Of a DNA stretch of 64,000 nt, positions 38,181 to 49,889 are shown in pieces. Numbering within the stretch: the first letter of the stretch is position 1; the number at the start of each line of letters is the position of its first letter. Both the position numbers and the translations under genes were made by a program. The notes under the pieces were generated by a model. That model was given only the letters and a program-made list of their open reading frames with translations, was not told the DNA's origin and made no database searches. Source of the stretch: Morinoia aosen (lineage: Eukaryota > Arthropoda > Malacostraca > Amphipoda > Talitridae); assembly GCA_030386875.1 (NCBI GenBank), contig CM059569.1, positions 45,981,842-46,045,841 of the forward strand, in the 5' to 3' direction.

Positions 38181-38450
38181 TTCTTAGCTCAATGATTACG
38201 ACGTAGAAACGTCTCTCGATTGTATTTGCCAATTCGAAAAAGAAATAGAACATTAAGAATGGTCCCTTTCAATAGGTTCATCATTCACTTACGAGATGGT
38301 TGGAAACAATTTATTTCTCAGCTTACGACGAAAAAAGTCTCTCAATGGTTTTCGAAGTTAAATAATAAACAAAATATTAATGATGGTCATTTTCAATGGG
38401 TTCATCATTCACTCACGCGATAGTTGGCCATACTCTATTTCTCAGCCTAC
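38181..38450. repeat. Two-copy tandem duplication, about 130 bp
   Basis: Copies share TCTCTCRATKGT, TTTCAAT.GGTTCATCATTCAC and CAATTTATTTCTCAGC..AC. Confidence 0.88.
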
Positions 38451-38462
38451 TAAGTGAAAATT

Positions 38463-38522
38463 AAAAACATCACTCCGCTGAGTGATGTTTTTACTGAGTT
38501 ACTGAGTTCTCAGTAACATCAC
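38463..38522. repeat. Adjacent perfect hairpins with a competing third arm
   Basis: AAAAACATCACTC (38463-38475) pairs perfectly with GAGTGATGTTTTT (38480-38492) around a 4-base loop. Directly after it, GTTACTGAG (38498-38506) pairs perfectly with CTCAGTAAC (38509-38517). The word AACATCAC (38515-38522) repeats part of the first arm, so it can also pair with GTGATGTT of the second arm. Confidence 0.8.
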
Positions 38523-39103
38523 GCCAAGTTTGTACAGGTCGCCCTATTTATTGACTGATCTTCCCATCGATATTGTAGACTTTGTCGCACTTTAACTATT
38601 CATTAAATAGGAACGCAAGTTAAGTCTACGAGGCTACAGCTCTGTGAAAGGACCGTTAGAATCTTCTCTTAACTGTATAGGTAGTTTTTCGAAGAGGATT
38701 AGAACTTATGGAACTTATGTGTGATATATATAACATCTCTTGCTTCCACTCTCTTTATGGCTGTATAAAAAGGCGTAAATATCGATCGAAAGATAGAGTC
38801 TTTGAGTTTTAAAATCCTTATGGACCAAATCATTATTTGTGAATAAGATCAATCACCTCAAAATAGGTCCAAGATATTAGTTCAGAGAGCTTCTAAAGGT
38901 CGTATAGAATGTATTTAAGTTGTATTGTATTTAAGTTCATTTCTGGAATATATATCTATTCGCTTCGAGTTCAATTAAATTATACCTATGATAGAATAAA
39001 TCTTTCTATGCGCTATACCTTCCCCTGTACCTCAACCTCAGCCCACTAAGTCTTTGGGAAACCGTTTCTATTGATGAAATTATTTAGGGAAGGTTTTTAT
39101 TAG
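38523..39103. other. Intron sequence upstream of the 39.1 kb exon
   Basis: AT-rich. It ends in the acceptor GGAAGGTTTTTATTAG at 39103. Confidence 0.4.
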
Positions 39104-39382
39104 CGAGAGCTCGAAGCTAGAAGCCTTGTTTCGACAGCAGGAAGACGTATTGATCTATCCATCAGGTCCTGGACTGCCAACACCACGTGAGCCGTATGGT
39201 AAACCTGCCTCGTGGAGCCTGCGTTTCACCGCGCGTGATTGCACCGTGCTTCATGAATTCATTTCCATGCTTAACCAATCTCGGTTCCTGGAAAGCCTTT
39301 CGGTCGAGCCACTAATGGCTTTTACGAAGAAACGTAAAGCGCCAACGGGGCGAACGATGCTAACGCTTCTGGGCCATCTGAT
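39104..39382 (+). CDS. Coding exon, unidentified ordered domain
   Basis: An open + strand stretch with about 50% GC inside AT-rich DNA. The acceptor GGTTTTTATTAG precedes base 39104, and one base (C) completes the codon left by the exon ending at 4901 (GA|C, Asp). The frame then gives 92 codons, including ALFRQQEDVLIYPSGPG, PREPYGKPASWSLRF, RDCTVLHEFISMLNQSRFLE and KKRKAPTGRTMLTLLGHL. The alternating hydrophobic pattern suggests a folded segment, unlike the disordered exon before it. No family is recognised. At the 3' end the frame reaches CTGAT|GTAGGT. A donor there would be phase 2 (exon end 39382), but it is weak, and without splicing the frame stops at TAG 39384-39386 as a terminal exon. 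An alternative tandem acceptor CAGCAG at 39135-39140 would be out of phase with the first exon. Confidence 0.6.
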
Positions 39383-39386
39383 GTAG

Positions 39387-40265
39387 GTTAAAGTTGTTTG
39401 TTATATGTTTAAAATGTTTTTAACGTTGGCAATGGAAGCAATGAAATGTCACTGACTAATCTGGCAGCAATTTCAGGATATAGTTACGTCGTTTCTCTAA
39501 GCGAAACAGGTAAATATACGATGATATGCTGCTTGATGGAAGCTTTCTGCAAGTTTACGAGCTACCGAGCTAAAAATTATAGAGTACTTGAAATGCAGAA
39601 ATAGAGAAAATTTTCTAGAATCGGACCGAAATTCTACTAGAAAGCATGTTGTTGCTAAAATAGAAATAGAATTAAAATAATAGAGTAAGGAGTGATAGAT
39701 TCTTTTTTGATAGTATTAATCTAATGTATTCGTGTGTCATTTTGCTTGATTTATTCTAAATTCTATGTTTTTTATGAACGAAAGATAATTCTGTTTTTTA
39801 ATAACACGCAGTGATTTTCGAAAACATTTATTCGGAAGCATGCCTCTTAGAATTGGCTTTTGATCTTAGCTGGCAAACACTTTAATTGGTGGTCAAGAGT
39901 GACCGGACCGTCATCAGTGCTAAATGAGAAATACGATTAAATTTTACTATGTTTAGCACATAGCAGTTGAGGTGTCAGAGAAACTGGATAATTGTTCAAA
40001 ATGATTAAGAAAAATTGTTTATCCTTTACATTAACCTCTCAACTTATATATTTTATATTTATTATTTTGAATTCATTAATAATCCAGCAAAAGCAGACAT
40101 GAGAATTTACTGTAAATTTTTCTTTAGTACATAGCTTGAAATTTAGAAATAATATTTAAGGTCTATAAGTAGGGAAAGTAGTGTGCAATGCTTTTTCATC
40201 GTCAAGTTTTGGAAGATAACGTACTGAGTTTCACACACAACGTAATTTACGTCTAGAAAATATAT
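39387..40265. other. Intron or intergenic AT-rich sequence
   Basis: If the preceding exon is terminal, the nearest poly(A)-like signal is ATTAAA near 39672. Nothing else supported. Confidence 0.3.
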
Positions 40266-40435
40266 ACCTTCAAGTTTAATGATGGTTTATCGTAGGAACA
40301 CAATTTTGTGGTGCTACTTTTCTGGCATTTTACTGGTATTGCTTTATCCTTTAACTGAAGATAGTTTATCATAACAACACAAATTTTTGGTGCTGCTTTT
40401 CTGGTATTTTTTTGATGGCTTTATCCTTTAGAAAA
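40266..40435. repeat. Two-copy tandem duplication, about 85 bp
   Basis: Copies share GTTTATC.TA..AACACAA.TTT, GGTGCT.CTTTTCTGG and GCTTTATCCTTTA. Confidence 0.9.
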
Positions 40436-41465
40436 GTTTCTCACCGAAAGATTGGTGTTGAGTCGCTCGAGGCCAGTGTGCGGTCATCTGTTTCTGCAGT
40501 CACTTTTTATTGGCTAATTCCCTTGGCATGAAGATGCCAGTAGATAACAGGTAGAATTAAGCCTTAAATCAAGTCACCAAATCTGAAATCTGATCTTCTG
40601 ATTTTATATCGATGAGGTCCTACGTCGGCTAACTGAGAAGGACATTTGGAAAACAGAAATGCTAAGAAAGAAATTCAGATATGTCTTTTCCTTTCACATC
40701 CACGACTTAGGTAAAATCTTAACGTAAACTCAAGAATTCGCGTTGTATCACGAACATAAAGCACAATCTTATTTTTCTTTTAGGACGGTTGAACACATGA
40801 ACACATTTTACATACTTTTCACACTAATCTAAGAATACATGTTCATCGATGGACAGAAAGCATTATTTGTACTTCTCTCTCAAGACTTTTAGCAAGAGGA
40901 ATACTTTTAAAAACTTAGCCACAATCTCAGAGCTTCCTGTCATTTTTTCTTTGCCTGCCTTATTATTTTTTTAGACCATAACACAACCTCTGCAGTACAC
41001 TGCACTGTACTTGTTCAAAGTAAACACACGCACGTCTGTTGATACTTATAACTATCTCCTTTCATTTCTTTGCCGCGCGTCCCATAATCAACCACTACTT
41101 CGCGTTCATTTTTATGCTTAAATCTTGTTGAACTACTGATATTCTTTGCTTGATCCTAGCTAAATTCACTGCTGCTACAATCATTTCGCATTTTATTGCT
41201 CTATGCCCAATCTCAACTTAAGATCAAGTTTTTTCTAGATCGCAGGGGCCCCTACAGTTGCACTCAAGCACACGCAGCTGTCTTGGGGAGCGTTGAGGCA
41301 TTCTTGCACATGCGCAATTTCGTGTTCAGAGCTCTTATTTCTAATTGTAATTATTCATAAGTACTTGAACGTATTCTTTAGCTAACTCAATGTGTTTTTT
41401 TTTGCGGGTCTTATGAGTGACTTTTTTGATTCGCGTGTTTTGAAGAACGTTTTGTTTGTTTTGAT
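40436..41465. other. Unique sequence
   Basis: No supported features. Confidence 0.3.
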
Positions 41466-41565
41466 TCGCTATACGAGTATGGCTAGTGCCGTGTACTACA
41501 TTATTATACGAGTATGGCTATACGAGTATGGCTAGTGCCGTGTACGGCTAGTGCCGTGTACGACA
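41466..41565. repeat. Nested short tandem duplications
   Basis: TACGAGTATGGCTA occurs three times and GGCTAGTGCCGTGTAC three times within 100 bp, interleaved, consistent with recent stepwise duplication. Confidence 0.93.
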
Positions 41566-42299
41566 TTTTATTAAATTTAACTTCTAATACATCACAACTA
41601 CACAATTTTACCAATGTTTATGAAATGTATATACCTTTTCTATCACTAAAGCTCAGTGATATATTCGTTTTTAAATAAATCCTCAATCCTATTATGTGGG
41701 GTTGCATGTGAACTACAAAAATTTTGAAATATGTTTTTATGAACAAGAAAGGATCGTGACGTACCTGGGCAACGCAGAGAACTAAGCGAGAATTCTTATT
41801 TTTGATACTTCAGTGCACTCATTATAAATTCTATTTACATACTTTCTTTATAAGGATTAGGTATGAGACCATTCAATAATTGCTTCAACAAAGTATTCGT
41901 TGGGGCTAACGAAAGTTATTGTAGAGTTGGTATATTATGTTGCACTAATTAGTGTTTTTTGCAACATGTCATTTGTGCGTTTCTCAAAATTTGTCTGAAA
42001 AAGCTGATGAGTGACGAAGAATTCATTTATTTTTTAACGACCCGTAAATATTTTTCAATTTTTGTTGCACTAGTGAAAATTTCAATACCAAATTTCCTAT
42101 TCTAAATTTATTTATTTTATCACCGATGAATTTGGTCTCATTGAAGTAAAGTTAGTAAGCCGAAGGAGAATAAAAGCGACAAGCATAAGTACAAGCAGAA
42201 AAGTAGGACATTTTTTACATTTTTCCATCAGTACTAAGTCAAATTTATTGCATGTCCTGAAAGAAGATATAAATTATTCAATCACTAAATCTTTTTTAT
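41566..42299. other. Unique AT-rich sequence
   Basis: Nothing supportable. Confidence 0.3.
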
Positions 42300-42680
42300 A
42301 GCAGACAAAACATTCTAAATTCTTTTGCAGCCTCCCATGTTATTTTTGGAGTACAGCATCGTCAAACTCCAAAAATAAAGAGGTGTAAAAATTCCAATTG
42401 GGTTTAAATCGGGCGAATACGGTGGCCGCTGTTAAGTTGTTCCACTTAAAGACCGAGCAAGCGTGTTATTACTTGGCTAGATTCGTCGAGTGTGACGGAG
42501 TTGGCGTTGCATGAACACACCATTGTTGTGAAAAACCGAAAATTTGGTGTATGAAACAAAGAAAAGATGCTTCCATCTAAATATCGCGATGATTTCATCG
42601 ACGTAAGTGAAGAGATAGTCTGTGCATTGCGGGGCTGTTATGCTCCACAAAAATTTAAGTGTGTAATTCCCCATCATTCT
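42300..42680 (-). pseudogene. Tc1/mariner transposase relic
   Basis: Read on the minus strand, 42390-42425 encodes PPYSPDLNPIGIF. This matches the P-Y-S-P-D-L-x-P-x-(E/D) signature around the second catalytic Asp of Tc1/mariner (IS630 superfamily) transposases. About 60 bases upstream in the same direction another frame gives FHNNGVFMQ followed by RHTRR, in the position of the first catalytic region (F-x-Q-D-N-A-x-x-H in intact enzymes). Here the Asp and Asn are lost and the two parts are not cleanly in frame. The third acidic residue after PDLNP is Gly rather than Glu. It is therefore a dead, fragmentary copy. No terminal inverted repeats were identified around it. Confidence 0.7.
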
Positions 42681-43165
42681 CTGATGAGCCTCATTTCAGA
42701 ATTATTGCCGCCTAAATCACTTATGCAATTATTCGAGTTCTTTTTCATAAATTTATCCGAATTCTTTCTGACAAAGTTAGCCTAGCTTTAATTAATTCCT
42801 TGTTTACTTTCAACGGGTATGTTTCCTAAAAAAAAGTTTGGCAACGATGCTGCTCGTCCCATGTGTGTGCGTTTATTCTATTGCATGCATGCATGCACGT
42901 GTTGTGCACGAAAAAAGGTTATAAAAACGCACAAGGGAGTTAAAACCAGAGACGGGCGTAATGTTCACAGTATATTACGTCTTATTGAACAGAAGTCATA
43001 CGAATGATTTTGGATGGAAATTTTAAATTGCGATAGTCCCAATTTCTCAGAATCATAAAACAATCTCGCTCATGTGAGAAAGTTTTGTTCTGAGAATAGT
43101 TATTGATGGAATTGTTTCATGAAAGCAACACATTAGACGAAGAACTTTCTATAAATTCATTGAAA
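42681..43165. other. Unique AT-rich sequence
   Basis: A GCATGCATGCATGCAC run lies near 42883. Nothing else supportable. Confidence 0.3.
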
Positions 43166-43500
43166 ATTTTAGAATCGGAATTTTTCATTCACTTTTATTA
43201 TTCAGTAACATCACACACGATATTCTGTGATGTCACAAACAACATTCTGAAATATCATACTGAATATACATTGACATTGAATGTTATATTCTATGAAGCA
43301 CGTAACTGTAGCATTCTTTAATAAATGTAACATAATATTCTCTGACATCTCGCGTGATACCTGTGATATGATATGCAACATTCTGCGATAGGGCGCCCAA
43401 TATTCTATGATTTTCCGTGTTATATTTTGTGAAAAAGCAACATTCTATGGTACGACGGGAAATATTTTGTGTAATTTAACACACAAAATATTCTAAAAAC
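43166..43500. repeat. Degenerate tandem array, about 30-45 bp unit
   Basis: Repeated words AACATTCTG.GATATC, ATATTCTATGA and CACACAATATTC are spaced irregularly. It is old and decayed. Confidence 0.65.
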
Positions 43501-44390
43501 TACTCGTACAGACTCGATTGATTCTGTGTTTTTTTGCTCCTATTTTACCTTTGATGCTACCTTGTTCTTAAAATTTCGTTTTCTAATAATTGATTTACAT
43601 CAAGACTTTTCATCTGCGTGCAAACCAGACTTTTCCCTCGAATGATTTTTTTTCTGCTGTTCTTACCAAGCGACCAGTCTGATCAAGAAACAAGGAACGG
43701 TGTAAGTTTCAACTATGAATTTCTTTCACAAGCCATATCAAAAAGTTCTTCGGAATAAGTACAAGGATACCCACAAGTACTTAATTCTTTTTGAAATCGA
43801 TGAGAGATAAAAATACAACATAAAACATTCAGAATAATTTAAAACGATAGAAGAAGAGCCTGGAATTATATTTATGTGTCAAATATGGACTATGATATTT
43901 TCCAGATGACCTCCAACATTTTTTGAACTACGCTGTGAATTATGACCTTATTTTGAACGGTTCGCGGCCTGGCACAGAGTTCTTTGTCTGTTGTGGCCTC
44001 CGATTTTTTTTAACTTACAGTCTATAAATGTTTTACTGTTTTTATCAGGACTCCTTTGATCACCGGAAAGGGTCTTATAAAGTCTTTACTCGGTACTTCT
44101 TGCTCCGTTACAGTGGACATAAAGTTCAAGGATTTTAGCTAGCTGATTTTTAGTGCGAAGCGCTATTTTAAGGACGAAATGTGCGATTTAGGGGAGCAAA
44201 ACCTGTTGAATATTGGTAGATTAGATGCAAGCCTTCGATAAATTTTAATAGTCATCAAAATTCAGTAATAAACTCTTCATGCATTATAGTTGTTCTGCTG
44301 TCGATTTTCAAGAACGTTGAGTCGTCCTTCATATAATTTTCGATCATTTAATTTCAAAAAAACTTACTACTGCTCTTAACATAATGTTGT
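43501..44390. other. Unique AT-rich sequence
   Basis: No supported features. Confidence 0.3.
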
Positions 44391-44695
44391 TAACCTTAGG
44401 TGCTTGCTCTAGAATTAAGAACCCAAAAATTCGAAACTGCAGAATAACTTAGTGTATACACGCATATCTAGCTCGTGATGTGCTATAAATTAGGCTTTAC
44501 ACATTTCCCTGAGATGTATACTTTATAATGGATTTCAAAATCAGAAAAGATAGAAAAACGTTTTTGTATACGTATGGCGAGCTTGTGTTATACTGTAAAA
44601 TAATTTTTAATCATTTCCATGAGATGTCTGATGTAGAATTACAGACTTCAAAATCCCAAACTGCTGAATAATCTAGTATATACACTCCCAGCCAG
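44391..44695. repeat. Tandem array, about 125 bp unit, 2.5 copies
   Basis: Copies share AAAATCCGAAACTGC.GAATAA in variant forms, GTATAYAC, CGAGCTTGTG and TCATTTCC.TGAGATGT. Confidence 0.8.
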
Positions 44696-44904
44696 ACATA
44701 AATCTAATACGAACAGAGGCAAATTAAGAACAGCTCACAGGTCCTGTAGAACTGCTCGCTGTGCCCGCTATCTGCTTTCGGTCTGGTGACTTCCATTCAA
44801 ACGACGGTTTTGAGAGCTTTGTAGGTGAGGCGTAGGTTAACTGCTCATTTTTCAATCCTAAATGCAAGTAGGAGCTGATATGCTCTAAGTCATTAATTAA
44901 ATGT

Positions 44905-45725
44905 CAAACCGTATGATGTGTGGGGTGGACCATAAAAAAAGTTAACCCAATTTCAAATTACAGTATTTCAAAAATTTCATTTTTAATTTATATCATACAA
45001 AAGTTAACAAAAATACGAAAATTTTGAAAATTGCAGATTGATTATCAACCTTTTCGGCATCTAAATGGGAAATTTGATGAGTATAAATTAAAGGATACTT
45101 TTTAGCAATATTTTTAGTGCCAGACACGATAAGTAAGTTTGCGCTAACAGTTATTAGATAATCCCAAGACTCCGAGAAATCCATGTAAACAGATCAAGCA
45201 GAACCGGGTGGATACTTTTTCTTAGGGGAGATCTGAAAAGCAAAGGTTATAATATCCCGCCAAGAAACATCGATGATCTGAAGCAAAGAATTATCAATTA
45301 AATTTATTTGCTTCAAGATAATGATGCTCTCATTAGACGAGCGATGACCGGAACGAAAGCGAAAATGCAATTGTTTGTTGCCGCATCAAAGGAAATTAAA
45401 TATTAGCTTAGCACTTAAAATAATTTTGTCTTTGCTGAGATGCTAGCGATGTCTTATTACAAATAATCAGATGAAAGTAACTTTTAAGAAAATTTTTGCC
45501 ACAAAGAAAGTTGAATTTAAAATAGCTTGCCCAAGCATACTTGTAGTGTGTGTCACCAGAAATATTGCTGAAAAAGTACCCTTCCATTTACCCGTCTCAA
45601 TGTCTCATATAGATGCCGAAAAGGTTGATAAACAATATGTGATTTTCAACATACTTGTAACATTTATAGTTTTTAAGGTATAGCAACCGGAATTTGGGTT
45701 TCCTTTTTTATGATCCATACGGTAT
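44905..45725. mobile_element. Long inverted repeat, two arms with related coding capacity
   Basis: The left arm (about 44905-45190) and right arm (about 45500-45725) are inverted copies: the left has CCATAAAAAAAGTTAACCC, and the reverse complement of the right has TCATAAAAAAGGAAACCC. Further in, both carry TATCAACCTTTTCGGCATCT and a TACTTTTTMAGCAATATTT block. The minus strand of the left arm and the plus strand of the right arm each hold an open frame of 60-70 codons sharing NIA(K/E)K, then SH(L/I)DAEKVD(N/K)Q and (A/V)IF(K/N)I. The central spacer is about 300 bp. This could be a foldback transposon or two head-to-head insertions of one element. No transposase is recognisable, and the outer ends and a target-site duplication could not be fixed. 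Confidence 0.7.
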
Positions 45726-46618
45726 GGCAGCACAGCGATATTGTTCCAAATAGCAATAAAATAGCCACAAGCTCGAGTGTCCCCCTCAACAATGCAATAA
45801 GATCACAAACCATGCATGAACTCAGCAAATGTGACACAACTATCAGGGTTCAGGTTTCACCGAAATTATTCATAGGTGTGAATTACCAGATTTTCAAAAT
45901 TTAAAAACTGGCTGAAATTCTCAAAACCAGATTTGTAATTTTCAACTCTCAAATTTCACTAAAATTTCCAAAATCAGATTTGGAATTTTAAATTTACGGA
46001 ATCTGGCTGAAATTCTCTAAATTAGTTAATTTCGGAATTAAATTCATCAATCTCGATCGCCATATTGTATGAGCTTCAAACGCTGGGCCATTTGCAATGT
46101 AAAATTTGAGCCTAAAATATGAAATTTTTAGTCACCTAATGAAATTTGTTCATGATGAAATAATGAAAATAATGAAATTTGGAGTCACCTCAAAAGAGGC
46201 CCAATGACTGAGCGTCATGGAGTTGTCAAATTTGCTTATAACGTATTTTCAAATCATGAAAATCATGTGAGTGTATTTCAAAATAAGGACAAATAGTACA
46301 AATTGATTAGCACGGAATCTTAAAAAAACACATTAAATTTTTCATATCATAAAAAATCGTAGATAAAAACGGTATTCACCAGATAATCAAGACATATTCC
46401 ACACGTACCCTAAAAAATAAACATTATTTTAGAACGTGAGTTGTCTATGTCATAGTTGAATAACCATTCAAACGAGTCCTTTTATTTCTTTTAAACTTCA
46501 TTGTGCCTGCGCCTTCAATAAGACGTGACCCAGACAGTATAAGCTGCAGAATGAGACCAAACAGAGACCGTTGCTGCATGAGAAGCGCAACATATCCACA
46601 CGGAGCGCAGAGGTTTCA
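45726..46618. other. AT-rich, with a decayed repeat at 45880-46030
   Basis: The words CTGGCTGAAATTCTC.AAA and CAGATTTG.AATTTT recur at 45905-46020. Otherwise nothing supportable. Confidence 0.4.
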
Positions 46619-46815
46619 TCGGTCTCAATGTCACATCGTTTGGCAGATGATCGTCTCTAAAAAACACAACGCCACAACATTTTGCAGTAGGTCAGCTCTA
46701 AAAACTTTGTGTCACAGCATTTGGGAGTTGGTCACGCCTAAAAACTCTACGTCACAGCATTTGGCAAATAGTCACGCATAAAAAACACCACGTCACAACG
46801 TCACAGAGAGAGGTG
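46619..46815. repeat. Tandem array, about 46 bp unit, 4 copies
   Basis: Copies share CGTCACA.CATTTGGCA, TAGTCACGC and CTAAAAAACAC.ACG. Confidence 0.9.
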
Positions 46816-47336
46816 GATTCTAAAAACACAACACTACGCAATTGATGTCACATGCTGGCGCGAATGTCTTCCGAACGTCGCAGAGGCTCATCGAAATCGT
46901 TCGTCATAATAGGGAGCTTAGCAGAGTCATTTCTTATTGTGTCTGACTCCGATAGTCCTTCAGATGTAATTCTCTCTCTGAGCAAACGGGTTGGAGAATT
47001 GGGGTATTTCTATTGAAAATAATGAGACGAGGAATGCCTTAGAACAAAACAGATTCCGTTACATGTTTATTTGATGCAATAAATTAGAGTGAATGGTAAC
47101 AGTGATTAGTTAATTTACGAGAGAAATTAGCATTCATGCCGAGGTACACTATTTTAAAAAACTTAGCAGTTTAAACTGTTTATTTACCACTCGCAATACA
47201 TCAAGTCAATTGTTTGTTAAGGCTATTACAATGAATACGTTTAAGTATAACGTTTTGTGGGCCCGAATAAACTTAGCGACTTAACCATGTTTAACCCCTT
47301 AACCTAGACGTGCTCTTGACTGGTCAATAAATAAGT
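46816..47336. other. Unique sequence
   Basis: Nothing supportable. Confidence 0.3.
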
Positions 47337-47660
47337 TTGCTCATCATTAAACTAGCATTCGGCTCGGTAAGCCTCAGCAAATATGGTAAAGGCCAGCTGT
47401 TTAAGTGTGATTTCTGTGATTACTCCTGTGATTATAAAGGCTATTTCAAAATACACCAAGCTACCAAACATGGTAAAGGTGAATTGTTTAAATGTGTGTC
47501 ATTTGACAATTCCTCTGCTTATAAAGGCTATTTCGAAATACACCAAGCTACCAAACATGATAAAGGTTAGCTATTTAAGTGTGAGTTATGCGAATATTCG
47601 TCGCCTCAAAGAGCTGTAAGACTCACACCATTTTCTCTCATTCATAACTGCCATTTCATT
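47337..47660 (+). pseudogene. C2H2 zinc-finger relic
   Basis: The first finger is intact: FKCDFCDYSCDYKGYFKI followed by HQATKH fits C-x2-C-x12-H-x4-H, with GKGELFKC as linker. The second repeat, 87 bp on, keeps the His pair (HQATKH) but its second Cys is Phe (CVSF). A TAG at 47568-47570 then interrupts the frame. Beyond the stop the same frame gives LFKCELCEYSS, the start of a third finger whose His part is lost. YS after the second Cys and the KH.G..LFKC linkers are typical of large arthropod zinc-finger arrays, which bind DNA. The 5' side also decays (KYGKGQLFKC at the linker). I read it as a fragment of a retrocopy or duplicated gene that is no longer functional. A read-through or spliced gene is possible but has no support. 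Confidence 0.75.
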
Positions 47661-49889
47661 GAGCTTTAAGGAAGGTGCCTGCCTTAGTTGCCTCCTCCGT
47701 CAATACTAACAATAGGAATACTGTATTTCGACCTTTATAATTTTGTCGATTCTATAAAATTCTTATACTGTTAATCTTAGGTTCATTTAAATTTTGAAAT
47801 AAGTTTCATACAATTGTTCTATAGTGTTCTTCTTTTGTTTTTGTTCTTTTGTTTCGCTTTTCTGGTGCTTGTCTACCGTACAGCACGATGAGAGGCGTCG
47901 ATTAATTATTTACTTTTTAAATTGCGTCAAATATGTTCAGTGGGTTGTAGCAAAAGCATTCAATGATCCCTATAAATTATATTACTAATTGTGAATACGT
48001 TCCAATGTCAATAATGCTAGCCACCCTCTACTAAAAAGAGGAAAAGGCTTGGTATATACCATATATATGTATACTTAACATCAAATACGAGCTCAGTGGA
48101 TCGTCAAATTTTTTGAGAAATGGCTTTCACAAACCTAGTCATATATCAATGATTCAGACAAGCACATTTATTGCTTGCGGATTCCGAAGAAGAACCATGT
48201 TGTGATTTTTTGAACTCTTTTAAACTTACTTGTGGTTTTGGAGACATGCTGAGGGTGAATCACACTGAATATAAATGTGACTTAATGATCAAGAATCCGG
48301 TAATTTTGGTAAATGAGCGTGTCCTATAATCTCGTGAAATGTAAAGCCGCTTCAACAAACTAACTGTACAGAAAATCGCCCAAGTCTCATTGTAAAAACA
48401 TTATAAAGAAAACAGCTACGTGAAACCACCAAATCCATGAACAACAAAAGCAAAGGTTCCTGAAATGTTTGCTATAGTACAATAGTGTAGGTTTTTTAAG
48501 TGACAAAATAACTCAAACCTTCCCATCTCACAGTTTTAACGAAGGTAATACAGTTGTTCATGCAGTTTGTTTACAAGGCTTAAGTTTGTAAGCAAGCCTA
48601 ATTTATGTTCAAAATCCAAGTGTACGAGTATATAGTCTCACTAATTAGTCGAGTTTACGATAGTTATGGGGAACAATACCATTGAGTTTTCTCAGTATTA
48701 TTTGAGAATAAAAAACTTACTTATGCTTTTTATACATCGATTTATTTCTCCAAGCTTTCCGTTACAAATATCAACCATCATCAGGAATTTGCCTTGAGGT
48801 TCTTAGTTCATAGATCTTATGAGCAACAATATCGTGAGTCAGTTTTCGAGACACGTTTTGCAAATGACATCGCCAGCAATATTCTCGCAAACGATGGCGA
48901 AAAAGAGCCCAGAGAGCAGCTACTGGAAGATGGGATTTGCCACTGTTCTGGACAACCAAACCAACGAAAACTCTCACTGTTTTTAAAATTTATAATAGGG
49001 CTTAGCAATTTTAATTTTACGCTTTCTGCGATACGAAGGCAGATTACATTGTTGAAGGAACGAATGAAGATGAATTCTATTCTGAAGGTCTCAAAGATCA
49101 AACAGTTATTTTGATCGGACGTTTGCACGTGAATCCATTCTGCTCTAAGTATTTCTGTGCTTTCGAGCTCACTCGTTGTGTTTTAGCCGAATGAAAATTC
49201 TTCACAGTGAATGATTCTAACAAAGCAGTAACCTGGAAATAAATTATGAAAATTCTCGTGATGAATACAGTGGTGTTTGAAGTTACTTACGATTTCATTA
49301 AATTAAACGAAAAATGTAGGATTATGGAACAGACAGCGCACCCCAGAGGTAAATACAGCGCTATTTTAAATTATCTGTTGTTTTATAAAAAATAAAAACA
49401 AATAGGTAGAATTGTGCTATTGAAACGCAGCTACAGGTATGCGCGGCTATGCGATCGGTGCAGAGCCTGCAATAAAAAAAAACATTTTGTTGTTTTTACC
49501 AAGTTTGTATTGAAGTTTGATTCCCCTTTACTTGGCTGAAGCTTCTTTACACAATCCGATATCGCCTATCCTGCACTATTCAAAGTTTATTTCTAAACAA
49601 AAGCAACACTGAAGAAAAGGATGGACTGAATTGCTTCTGTTATATTTAATAAATGGTGTTTCCAATTTCCCCGTAAATATTGGGGAATGCTATGTTGGGG
49701 GAGAGAATCTTAATGCATTTTACATTACCAATGATATAAAATAGTTACAGGAAGAGCTCCTGCTGCTTCTACTTTCACTGAATAGCAAGGCCAAACATTT
49801 CGAAACTAATGTGACCTAACAAATCAAAATTGTGAATAAATAAACTTCTTTTGAAAATTGTAGTAAGAAATGTCATTCTTTGTGAGAAA
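47661..49889. other. Unique sequence with an open patch at 48775-48975
   Basis: The patch stays open in three frames (both strands) with balanced composition. There is an acceptor-like TTGAGGTTCTTAG and a donor-like ATC|GTGAGT (near 48833) on the + strand. The product is not recognisable and the two strands cannot be distinguished, so no gene is called. Confidence 0.25.

Noticed and set aside
48775..49128. Open frames on both strands, about 105 codons each
   Set aside because: Both strands look equally coding-like, so neither can be supported. No family was recognised.
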